Source of the DNA: DATKCT01 sp035513055
GTDB lineage: Bacteria > Verrucomicrobiota > Verrucomicrobiia > Verrucomicrobiales > DEV007
Direction of reading: 5' to 3'
DNA length: 6,008 nt
Assembly (NCBI GenBank): GCA_035513055.1
Contig: DATKCT010000118.1
Location: 1-6,008 of the forward strand
Each line of letters starts with the position of its first letter. The stretch's first letter is position 1. The notes below the pieces were generated by a model. That model had not been told where the DNA came from. It did no database searches and saw only the letters and a program-made list of their open reading frames with translations. Below, in pieces: positions 1-6,008 of the stretch. A program made the translations under genes and the position numbers.

Positions 1-518
1 CGAAGTCGCCCTCGGCGCGCGCGGGCATTCAGGTAGGCGACCGGTTGACGTCCTGCAATGGGATCTCCTTGAGATCCGTAATTGCTTTGCGTCTCATCAT
101 TCAAGCGGCGGAGGATCAGGAGTTGAATCTCTTGGTGAACCGGGAGGGCGCCCAAGAGGCTTTAAGCTTTCACGTAACGCCTGTTCGCGCGGCTCCCGCT
201 GCTGGAGCCGTCGGGGGCGGCGGCATGGTAGCGCCCGGCGCGCCCTCCTCTGGAGCCGGCGGGGGCGGGGGCATAGCAGCGCCCGGCGGCGGTTTGGTGA
301 TTCCGCGCATGGCGCCTTACCTAGACGAACTTAGGCCAGTCCCGCGAATGCGGATCGAGCGGCGTCAAGACGACCGCGAAGTCCTTGAGCGTCTCGATGA
401 AGTCGAGAAGGTCCTGGCGCATATTCGGGAACTCCTCGAAAATGCGGGCATAGGACGAGCCGAAGGAGGGGGCGCTCCGGAGGGTTCCAGCGAAGAGGGC
501 GGAGCACTGGACGAATGA
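1..518 (+). CDS. PDZ-domain protein, C-terminal part (5' end outside the window)
   Basis: The frame is open from base 3 to the TGA at 516-518, giving 171 visible residues with no start needed inside the window. Residues 1-62 read as the later part of a PDZ domain: 'SPSARAGIQVGDRLTSCNG' matches the usual 'SPAxxAGLxxGDxIxxVNG' core, followed by a helix and a closing strand ending 'FHVTPV'. PDZ domains bind protein C-termini and are common in envelope proteases (DegP/HtrA, site-2 and C-terminal processing types) and in PDZ-only proteins; the part that would decide between these lies off the left edge. Residues 64-100 are a Gly/Ala/Pro-rich linker with an internal repeat. Residues about 117-148 are charged and leucine-rich ('EVLERLDEVEKVLAHIREL') and probably form a helix or short coiled coil, followed by an acidic Gly-rich end. 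A TTG at 45 could be taken as a start, but it would cut the PDZ core, so it is not the true start. Envelope location is inference. Confidence 0.8.
   Translation, partial: KSPSARAGIQVGDRLTSCNGISLRSVIALRLIIQAAEDQELNLLVNREGAQEALSFHVTPVRAAPAAGAVGGGGMVAPGAPSSGAGGGGGIAAPGGGLVIPRMAPYLDELRPVPRMRIERRQDDREVLERLDEVEKVLAHIRELLENAGIGRAEGGGAPEGSSEEGGALDE
204..288 (+). repeat. Two-copy in-frame direct repeat in the Gly/Ala-rich linker
   Basis: Two 37-nt copies at 204-240 and 252-288 match at 33 of 37 positions by eye, with a 48-nt period (16 codons). They encode 'GAVGGGGMVAPGA' and 'GAGGGGGIAAPGG' in the PDZ protein. Because the period is a multiple of three, gain or loss of a copy would change linker length without breaking the frame. 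It looks like a flexible spacer between the PDZ domain and the C-terminal helix. Confidence 0.75.
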
Positions 519-524
519 ACGCGG

Positions 525-3500
525 TCATCGCATTTCGCGGACGCGTCGAATTGTCAATCGAAGGAAGGCGGTCTGGTCGCTCCGCGGAAGCCGGTGCACG
601 AGCGTCTGTGTGCCATCTCCGTTGTCGAGACGTTCGGGCTCGATCGATACGGGCGCCCATTCGATGAGATCGGCGGATGCTTCGACACGGACGCTGACGT
701 TGCCCAGATCCAGGCGTTCGCGGTGCCGGAACACTGGGCCGCCCGGTTCCTGCAAAATGGACCACGCAGGGGTTCGCGCGTCCTGCGGCGAGACATCGAT
801 GCCCATAGCATAACTAAAGAGATGCGGAAGACCGTCGCCGTCAGGGTCGGCCAAAGGATCGCTGAAGCCGTGTCGCTGCATCCAGATCTCGAAGGGATCT
901 TCGCCGGAATGTTCAAGCCGTCCGGGACTGCCGCCGCGAAGGGGGCTGGCCGACCAGTTCAACGGAATCGAGGGATCCGTCTCTGGGTTAGGGGTGATGA
1001 GGACGAGTGAAGGACCTTCGCCGTCCGCTGCGAGGGGCCACGGCGCTGTTGCGCCGTAGGCGAAGTCGAAGATAGCGTTTCCGCCGGCAGCTTCCAGGCG
1101 AAGACGTTCGCCATCGTTGGAGAGCCTGCCGCTGGAGAAGACTCCGTGTGCGATTCCGGATCCGTAGCGCGCGGCGAACGCGGCGGCATTCTGGGCAAGC
1201 ACGAGGCAGGCGCCCGGAGCCAAAAGCACGGGGGATTCGAGTGGGAAGTCATAGCGAATGCCTTCCGTAAACCGCAAGCCTGCGAGATCGACCGGCACAG
1301 ACCCGGTATTGTGGAGTTCGAGGAACTCGAAGTCTTCGGCGTCTTGGAAGCCCGCGGCGGATTCTTGCGGGGCCGGGCCGGCAGGGTGATAATGCAATTC
1401 TGACAAAACAAGATTGCTAGAGTCGGCGGGGAGGTGATCGACGTGGTAGGTGACCTCGCTGAGAGCGGACCAGACGCCATCGCGGAACAAGCGAGCCCGG
1501 TAGGTTTGGGGGCCGGTTCCGTCGAGGGTGACGGGGCCGAATGGAACGGCGCTGCTCCTGGGGTCGAGGGAACCGTCCCCGAGGCGTGGATCGGGACCGT
1601 TTACCGTGTAATAAATGGCGCCGCCGTTGGGCACGAAAATGCCGGCTGCGTGGCGGGAACGCAGGCTGATGGGAGTTCCGGCGCTGACCCAACCGCCGGG
1701 CCTGCTGAAAACGGGGGCCTCGAGATCGGGATAGAGCCCCTGTTGCCGAAACTGCTCGAGGACTATGGCGGAACGCCCCGGGAACCAGTTCTGCAAGAGG
1801 AGATCGCGAAGAAAGGAGAAGTCGCGAGACACCGTGTAAGGAACAGCGCGCCGGTAATCGCCCCAGCGGGCGGACTCGGCGGCGAGAGCTTCCTCGATTT
1901 CTTCGGTGAGCTTTACCCATAGGGCGGCGGGACGGTTGAGGTCCGGACGCGCCGGGTCCCAACCCGGGGAGGCGGGATCGACCGCGAGCGGGCCGCCGTT
2001 GAAGAAGGCGCGATGCAAACGGTCGGCGAAGAGAAGCCGGTAGTCCGGACTGCTTCGCAGGGGATGATGAAACTTGGTCGGAGAATCCGCATCGCGCGAA
2101 TGGGTCAGGGCGCGGTTGATGGTGACTTCGTGTTTGAGTCCGTGCTCGTTATCCCAACTGAAGAAGCGGAATCCGCCGTGCGCCCCGTTGCGGTTCCGTC
2201 CCATGTAAAAGTTCCCCGGCCAATCGGTGGCTGCGGAGTAGACATTGTGGATAATGTAATCGGCCAAGTTAGCCGTTTCGAGGAGATCGGCGCCCTCGGG
2301 ATCGGGCTTGCCTTCGGAATCCAGTCCTTGAATGCGGAGCCAGTCCTTCGAATCCGAGAAATCGAGGTAGCCCGCGGTGAAGCTGTCGGGGTTACGCTGG
2401 ACGGCGGTCAGCAGAGAACGGTAAGCGGCGTTGTTTCCCTCAATGATTTCCTCGTGATTTTTCACCACGTCATAATCGCCGGCGCTGCCGCCCAGGTAGG
2501 AAGCCAGGAAATCGGCGTCGGGACGCTCCGTGGGATTGTAGACGCCCCAGTAAAGCCCGTTGAGGTAGAGGTGAACCCAGCATCCATGGGCTGCGGGTTG
2601 GCCGAGAGCGCGCTGGACCCGGCGATTCCATTCGTCGCGGATGAACTGTCCGGCGCGATTGGAATCCGCGTCGTAAACCCAGGCGTCTTGGGAATTGGAA
2701 CGAAGAACCAAGGTTTTGAACTGGCGGGCCGCGTCCGGACCGAAGAGGGGGAAGCGGAGGCTGGCCGCGCCATAATCTTCGCGAAAGGCGAGTCGAAGCG
2801 AATGCTTCGGATTGCGGAGGGGATCGCGAGAGGTGAAGCCCTGGATACGCAGGCCACAGTCGATCTGGAAACCTTCGCGCCGGTCTGGGAAGATCAATTC
2901 GGCGGAGGCGCGGCGTTCGCTGCTCATCCCTTGCAGGTTTGTGTGGTGATAGATACCTTCGGCCGGGCTGAAGAGACCGTTGACAGGAAGCACAAGGGAG
3001 AGGGAGGGCAAGGCGCGCAGGGCGACGGCGATACGTTCCAAGGCGGCGGCGGGCGTCAGGGCGGCATCGCCGGCGATGAGCGGCAGGTGCGCGGGATCTT
3101 GATCCATGCCATAGTCCGCGCCGGGCCAGGTTCTTGGGTAACCGGGAGGATCGGCGGGCTGCCGGACCACGTCGTGGGGAAAGAGCCACGACCGGGTGGC
3201 GACGGTTGAAGGGCGCCAGGGATCGTGAAAGGCGCGGGCCCGAAGGATGGTGGTGGTCGAGATAGCGATGGGAGTCCCGGAATCGTAGAGAGAGCCGACC
3301 GGGCCGGTGAAAATGTTGCCGGGACCCGGTTCGCGCCCGTCGGTGGTGTAATAGATAGCCGCATCGGGCGTGGCGCAATGCAGCTCGACAGCGAACGCTT
3401 CATCGGGCAGTCCGGCCGGCGCGCTGAACTCCGGTTGTTCAACCACGCCGCTCAGGGCGGCGGCATTGGGTGCAGCGGGGGTCGGCTGGGCCAAGTGGGC

Positions 3501-3992
3501 CGGCGGTTCCACGTCTCCAGGATAGCCGTAGGCGATTCCGGGTTGTTGGGGAGGATAACCGGGTGAGAACGCGTCGGCTACGGTGATCCCATCCGGCAGA
3601 ACCACGGCAAGGTATTCGCCGGCGAGCGCTAATCTGAAGTTCGTATGGAGTTCGCGGTCGAAGATGGTTCCGCGATCCTTGCCAGACGCAAAGACAACCA
3701 GGAAACCGCCAGGCTCAAGCATGCCGGACGGAATGCGCCAGCGGGCGGGGTTCTCGGGGTCATCGGTGAGGTAGAATCCCGTGAGGTCAATGAGACCGGG
3801 GCCCGGATTGTGCAATTCAATCCAATCGGAGTAGTCGCCGTCGCGGTCGGCTAGAGGACCGAGATTTGCGGCCTGGATTTCGTTGATGCGAACGGGGGGC
3901 GCGGCTTCGCCGGCCGAAGCCGCCGCGCCGAAGGCGACGGCGAGAAAGCAGAGAACAACGGTGGGTGCAGGGGGGCGCACGGCGGCCAGCAT
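525..3992 (-). CDS. Secreted multidomain LTD / chitobiase-like / CotH protein
   Basis: This is a 1155-residue protein if started at ATG 3992. Residues 1-27 form a signal peptide: 'MLAAVRPP', a hydrophobic stretch, and 'ASA' before a probable signal peptidase I cut at 27/28. Domains in order: lamin-tail domain about 34-140 ('RINEIQAAN', 'DWIELHNPG'); chitobiase/hexosaminidase C-terminal-like domain about 184-271 with the hallmark 'IYYTTDGREP' at 213-222; CotH region about 330-745, with 'GLRIQGFTSRD' at 380-390, 'YLNGLYWGVYNPTERPDADF' at 476-495 and 'FFSWDNEHG' at 610-618; a second chitobiase-like domain about 756-852 ('IYYTVNGPDPR'); a second lamin-tail domain about 859-1003 ('LVLSELHYHP', 'EFLELHNTGS'); and a tail about 1032-1155 with a 'DPDGDGL' calcium-loop-like motif and 'VEASADLIEW'. 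CotH of Bacillus spores is a protein kinase; whether this relative has kinase activity is not known from sequence. The flanking domains suggest adhesion or surface display. The same frame runs upstream to GTG 4148, but the signal peptide favours ATG 3992. No Shine-Dalgarno is visible. Confidence 0.92.
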   Translation of the reverse strand: MLAAVRPPAPTVVLCFLAVAFGAAASAGEAAPPVRINEIQAANLGPLADRDGDYSDWIELHNPGPGLIDLTGFYLTDDPENPARWRIPSGMLEPGGFLVVFASGKDRGTIFDRELHTNFRLALAGEYLAVVLPDGITVADAFSPGYPPQQPGIAYGYPGDVEPPAHLAQPTPAAPNAAALSGVVEQPEFSAPAGLPDEAFAVELHCATPDAAIYYTTDGREPGPGNIFTGPVGSLYDSGTPIAISTTTILRARAFHDPWRPSTVATRSWLFPHDVVRQPADPPGYPRTWPGADYGMDQDPAHLPLIAGDAALTPAAALERIAVALRALPSLSLVLPVNGLFSPAEGIYHHTNLQGMSSERRASAELIFPDRREGFQIDCGLRIQGFTSRDPLRNPKHSLRLAFREDYGAASLRFPLFGPDAARQFKTLVLRSNSQDAWVYDADSNRAGQFIRDEWNRRVQRALGQPAAHGCWVHLYLNGLYWGVYNPTERPDADFLASYLGGSAGDYDVVKNHEEIIEGNNAAYRSLLTAVQRNPDSFTAGYLDFSDSKDWLRIQGLDSEGKPDPEGADLLETANLADYIIHNVYSAATDWPGNFYMGRNRNGAHGGFRFFSWDNEHGLKHEVTINRALTHSRDADSPTKFHHPLRSSPDYRLLFADRLHRAFFNGGPLAVDPASPGWDPARPDLNRPAALWVKLTEEIEEALAAESARWGDYRRAVPYTVSRDFSFLRDLLLQNWFPGRSAIVLEQFRQQGLYPDLEAPVFSRPGGWVSAGTPISLRSRHAAGIFVPNGGAIYYTVNGPDPRLGDGSLDPRSSAVPFGPVTLDGTGPQTYRARLFRDGVWSALSEVTYHVDHLPADSSNLVLSELHYHPAGPAPQESAAGFQDAEDFEFLELHNTGSVPVDLAGLRFTEGIRYDFPLESPVLLAPGACLVLAQNAAAFAARYGSGIAHGVFSSGRLSNDGERLRLEAAGGNAIFDFAYGATAPWPLAADGEGPSLVLITPNPETDPSIPLNWSASPLRGGSPGRLEHSGEDPFEIWMQRHGFSDPLADPDGDGLPHLFSYAMGIDVSPQDARTPAWSILQEPGGPVFRHRERLDLGNVSVRVEASADLIEWAPVSIEPERLDNGDGTQTLVHRLPRSDQTAFLRLTIRRVREMR

Positions 3993-4144
3993 ACACCCGG
4001 AACTTTGGCGGGGAAACCCCGCGTTGGAAGCAAGCCGGTGGGGCGGCGCCGTCTTTGCCCTCGCCGATGGGATTTCCCGGAGACTCTTGGCCCGCAGACG
4101 TCCCGACAGGCGGGGCGTATCGTTATCAGGACGATCTGGGGGAT
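3993..4144 (-). other. Gap between PP-loop gene and CotH gene, or N-terminal extension
   Basis: These 152 nt separate the PP-loop gene stop (4145-4147) from the preferred CotH start at 3992. The CotH frame stays open through the gap to a GTG at 4146-4148 that overlaps the upstream TGA as GTGA, a common translational-coupling arrangement. Used as a start, it would add 52 Arg/Pro-rich residues before a good signal peptide. The added peptide resembles no recognised domain, so the gap is more likely an untranslated leader. No convincing -35/-10 pair was seen. Confidence 0.5.
4008..4022 (-). other. Perfect short hairpin just upstream of the CotH start
   Basis: GCGGGG-TTT-CCCCGC (minus strand) forms a 6-bp stem, all G-C pairs, with a 3-nt loop, ending about 15 nt before ATG 3992. 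There is no U-run after it, so it is not a typical intrinsic terminator. It could affect translation start, or be a chance product of GC-rich sequence. Confidence 0.35.
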
Positions 4145-5470
4145 TCACCTGCCTCTGGCAAAGCGATAGACTTTTGACAATGCCCCTCCAAGATACTTCC
4201 GTTCGAACTGTTTGGCCGCCGCCGTGCGCTTGGCGCGCGCCAGCGCGTTCGCGTATTCCGACAGCATGTCCTCAATCCCCTTGGCCAGGCCGGTCCGTCC
4301 CCTCTTCGCAAGAGGCTCGATCATCTCCCGCCAAAAATCCACGTTGCCGGCGGTGAGACTGCGGGAGAACACTCCGAGCCGGGCCTTGCGGACGAGGGCC
4401 GCATCCGCGCCGCCGATCGCCTTGAGCGCCGGAATCGGATCGACGATGATCGTCTGCAAGAGTTCCGGCGTAACGTCATCCAGCGGAAATGCCGAAGCGT
4501 GCTTGAGTTTGTCATAGACAACCAATGCCGTCATCGTGCGGACACACTTCTCACATTTCCCGCAATTCAGCGTATGGGCGGGCCGGAAGGGATCGAAACA
4601 GGAGCGAATCGTCTGCAACGCGTCGTCCCATTCGGAAACGATCCCGGCCTTGGCCAATCGCGAGAAGCGAATCCCATCATGCAGGATATCCACATCGAAA
4701 CTGCTGTAGCACGGGTCAAGCAGAGGATGGGATCCGATCGGCCTCAAATCATTTGTGGAGGAACTCGCGGCGATCATTGCTGCAGTGATGCGCTTTGAGA
4801 AGCAGTGAGCCACTACGGCCAGCGCCGCGCCATAGGCTTCTCGATAGAAATAGAAATCATCGTCGTCGAGGTGACGCATATTCGTCGAGACGGGAATGAG
4901 CGTGGCCTTGGCTCGAGTGGCGAGGTTGCTGAGCGAGGCGGCGGCGAGGGCCGAGTTCTCCGTGTTCCGATCCATCGACTCGTAACCTCCGACGTCCAAT
5001 CCATCGATGAAGAAGCAGTCTTGAATCGAAGCGGGGTGATCCGAGGGGAAATCCGATCGATTGGCGCGAAGCGTGGCTAGCGCGTCGATGCCGCCGGACA
5101 AGAACGACCCGGTCCGCAGAGGCGGACGCTGGGAGACGGGACCGAAGCCTTGCGTCGCCTCAATCATCGGCGGCCGGTGATAGGCGTCGCCATACCAACT
5201 GCAAAGGAGTTGCATCGCGGTCACCAACCCGTTCCGCAGGTCTGGGCATACCTTGCCGTCGACGAGAACACGGCGCTCGCCGTGCCGCATCGCCGGGAGA
5301 ATCGCCGCCAGCAGGAAAGCGTTGGGGTTGCAGTTCAGGTCGCCGGCGAATCGCGCGTGCGTTTCGACGTAGATGCGCTGTTGCGGCCGATCGGAGTCCT
5401 CCCAGGCAGCGGTTGCGGAGGCCTGGACAGAATCCCCTTCCTCGGTTTTGTTGATGTCATGGATCCTCAC
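4145..5470 (-). CDS. PP-loop-like ATPase-family protein with QueC-like Cys4 cluster
   Basis: This is a 441-residue cytosolic-type protein with no signal peptide or membrane segment. Residues 125-131 ('SGGIDAL', after 'GSFL') resemble the PP-loop of ATP pyrophosphatases (QueC, TtcA, TilS, ThiI, asparagine synthetase), which adenylate a substrate using ATP. Cys291, Cys303, Cys306 and Cys309 form C-x11-C-x2-C-x2-C ('NCGKCEKC'), much like the zinc site of QueC, the 7-cyano-7-deazaguanine synthase. The PP-loop carries Ala where most families have Ser. Other striking blocks are 'WEDSDRPQQRIYVET' (23-37), 'RPIGSHPLLDPCYSS' (243-257) and the C-terminal 'ERKYLGG' (423-429). It is much longer than QueC (roughly 220-240 residues), with an extra N-terminal region of about 120 residues and a helical C-terminus, so it should not be called QueC. 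The GTG start at 5470 is supported by an in-frame TAG seven codons upstream (5489-5491) and by the absence of a good later start; no Shine-Dalgarno is seen. Its substrate is unknown. Confidence 0.75.
   Translation of the reverse strand: MRIHDINKTEEGDSVQASATAAWEDSDRPQQRIYVETHARFAGDLNCNPNAFLLAAILPAMRHGERRVLVDGKVCPDLRNGLVTAMQLLCSWYGDAYHRPPMIEATQGFGPVSQRPPLRTGSFLSGGIDALATLRANRSDFPSDHPASIQDCFFIDGLDVGGYESMDRNTENSALAAASLSNLATRAKATLIPVSTNMRHLDDDDFYFYREAYGAALAVVAHCFSKRITAAMIAASSSTNDLRPIGSHPLLDPCYSSFDVDILHDGIRFSRLAKAGIVSEWDDALQTIRSCFDPFRPAHTLNCGKCEKCVRTMTALVVYDKLKHASAFPLDDVTPELLQTIIVDPIPALKAIGGADAALVRKARLGVFSRSLTAGNVDFWREMIEPLAKRGRTGLAKGIEDMLSEYANALARAKRTAAAKQFERKYLGGALSKVYRFARGR
4527..4567 (-). repeat. 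Cysteine-cluster DNA block, copy 1 (paralogue homology)
   Basis: This 41-nt block encodes the 'NCGKCEKCVRTMT' segment and matches 5911-5951 at 35 of 41 positions by eye, in the same orientation. It is the best conserved stretch seen between the two paralogous genes; several differences fall at third codon positions. It reflects gene duplication under protein-level constraint rather than a mobile or structural repeat. Confidence 0.7.
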
Positions 5471-5567
5471 AGGCGTGTTTTTTTGATCCTAGAGGGTTTG
5501 AGACGTTGGTTCCAGCGCACAACGAGCCTTTTCTCAGTCATGCGTCAAGCGCAATAAGGCTGTCGCT
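5471..5567 (-). other. 97-nt gap between the two PP-loop/Cys4 paralogues
   Basis: This gap lies between the stop of the truncated paralogue and the GTG of the 441-residue gene. It holds a run of seven A (minus strand, 5478-5484) about 8 nt before the GTG, an in-frame TAG at 5489-5491, and no purine-rich Shine-Dalgarno. A lone TTGACG (minus strand, 5543-5548) has no matching -10 box at the right distance. No strong hairpin was found. Nothing here clearly separates the two genes into different transcripts. Confidence 0.4.
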
Positions 5568-6008
5568 TCAATGTCTGCGACCGCTCTGGAACCGGTTCAT
5601 TCTGGAAAGTAAGCCGCCAAGGTATTTGCGGTCGAGTTCATGAGCCCGGATTGTCCGTTTGATTCGCGCTTTGTGTTCTTCCTGCTCGGCCAGCTTGGCT
5701 TCGATGACGTCGATGAGGTCGCTCCGTCCGATCCGCCTTAGTCCGGGCAGGAGTTCTCGCCAGAAATGGGCGACTTTTGGAGACATAACCGCAAACGGAG
5801 AATTCTTTTGCCGGTGATGAAAGCGGACGTTGAGGACTCGCAAGTGGTCAGGCGAAATATCGTCCAGGGGATAGGTTGGGCAGTCCTGAAGCTTGCCGCA
5901 GATCAATAACGCCATCATCGTGCGAAGACACTTCTCGCATTCTCCGCAATTGATGTGTTCGGCCGACTGGGGAGGATTGACACAGGCTCGAATTGTTTTC
6001 AGGGCGGG
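5568..6008 (-). CDS. Second PP-loop/Cys4 family protein, C-terminal part (5' end outside the window)
   Basis: Read on the minus strand, the frame is open from the right edge to the TGA at 5568-5570, giving 146 residues. Visible residues 2-30 include 'ALKTIRACVN' and 'INCGECEKCLRTM', matching 'ALQTIRSCFD' and 'LNCGKCEKCVRTM' of the 441-residue neighbour, with the same C-x11-C-x2-C-x2-C spacing. 'YPLDDISPDHL' parallels 'FPLDDVTPELL', 'HFWRELL' parallels 'DFWREMI', and 'LDRKYLGGLLSRMNRF' parallels 'FERKYLGGALSKVYRF'. From the shared 'ALxTIR' onward it is about 13 residues shorter, chiefly through missing residues in the middle. The PP-loop region lies beyond the window, so its presence is inferred from the paralogue. 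An internal ATG (5916-5918) begins after the cysteine cluster and is not the true start. The two genes are divergent tandem paralogues in the same direction, so they may have distinct substrates or form a heteromer; neither can be decided here. Confidence 0.8.
   Translation of the reverse strand, partial: PALKTIRACVNPPQSAEHINCGECEKCLRTMMALLICGKLQDCPTYPLDDISPDHLRVLNVRFHHRQKNSPFAVMSPKVAHFWRELLPGLRRIGRSDLIDVIEAKLAEQEEHKARIKRTIRAHELDRKYLGGLLSRMNRFQSGRRH
5911..5951 (-). repeat. Cysteine-cluster DNA block, copy 2 (paralogue homology)
   Basis: This is the partner of the block at 4527-4567, encoding 'NCGECEKCLRTMM' in the truncated paralogue. The start-to-start distance is 1384 nt, in direct orientation. 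Confidence 0.7.

Noticed and set aside
45..518. PDZ protein starting at TTG 45
   Set aside because: The frame is open to the left edge, and the residues before this TTG ('SPSARAGIQVGDR') are core PDZ sequence, so the real start is off the window.
2013..3209. 398-codon open frame on the plus strand opposite the CotH gene
   Set aside because: It lies wholly antisense to well-supported CotH coding sequence, its product shows no recognisable domain, and long antisense frames are expected in GC-rich genes.
2470..3378. 302-codon minus-strand frame inside the CotH gene
   Set aside because: The product is an Arg/Pro/Ser-rich out-of-frame shadow of the CotH coding sequence, with no domain pattern.
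525..3992. Lipoprotein signal in the CotH protein (Cys15 in the hydrophobic segment)
   Set aside because: The residues before Cys15 (Val-Val-Leu) do not fit a lipobox, and a good signal peptidase I site (ASA) follows.
4145..5470. Annotation of the 441-residue protein as QueC
   Set aside because: The cysteine cluster and PP-loop are similar in style, but the length, N-terminal region, C-terminal region and SGGIDA motif differ, and no queuosine-pathway gene is in view.
5515..5548. Promoter for the 441-residue gene based on TTGACG (minus strand, 5543-5548)
   Set aside because: There is no TATAAT-like hexamer 16-18 nt downstream, so the match is probably chance.
5550..5568. Hairpin terminator after the truncated paralogue
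   Set aside because: Only a 4-bp stem (agcg/cgct) can be drawn, with a large loop and no U-run.

Overview
The window most resembles a GC-rich bacterium of the Planctomycetes-Verrucomicrobia group, with Verrucomicrobiota the best guess. The clue is the central gene. It encodes a very large secreted protein combining lamin-tail (LTD), chitobiase-C-terminal-like and CotH domains, and it ends in a 'DPDGDGL ... SADLIEW' tail of a kind common in that phylum. None of the readable starts has a clear Shine-Dalgarno sequence, which fits but does not prove this. The assignment rests on protein style alone; the window has no rRNA or other marker gene.

Layout: (i) 1-518, plus strand: the 3' part of a gene whose reading frame is open to the left edge. 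It encodes the end of a PDZ domain, a Gly/Ala/Pro-rich linker with a 16-residue tandem repeat, and a charged helical tail. (ii) 525-3992, minus strand: the 1155-residue secreted LTD/CotH protein, converging on the PDZ gene with only 6 nt between the stop codons. (iii) 4145-5470, minus strand: a 441-residue protein with a PP-loop-like motif and a QueC-like four-cysteine cluster. (iv) 5568-6008, minus strand: the C-terminal 146 residues of a second, clearly paralogous protein with the same cysteine cluster, cut by the right edge.

The three minus-strand genes read in the order paralogue, PP-loop protein, CotH protein, with gaps of 97 and 152 nt, so co-transcription is possible but not shown. No tRNA, rRNA, CRISPR array, insertion sequence or convincing terminator was seen. 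The most interesting item is the tandem pair of PP-loop/four-Cys proteins, whose substrate cannot be told from sequence. The next is the mirror-symmetrical domain order of the CotH protein (LTD - chitobiase-like - CotH - chitobiase-like - LTD). Any functional link between the PP-loop pair and the secreted CotH protein is speculation.
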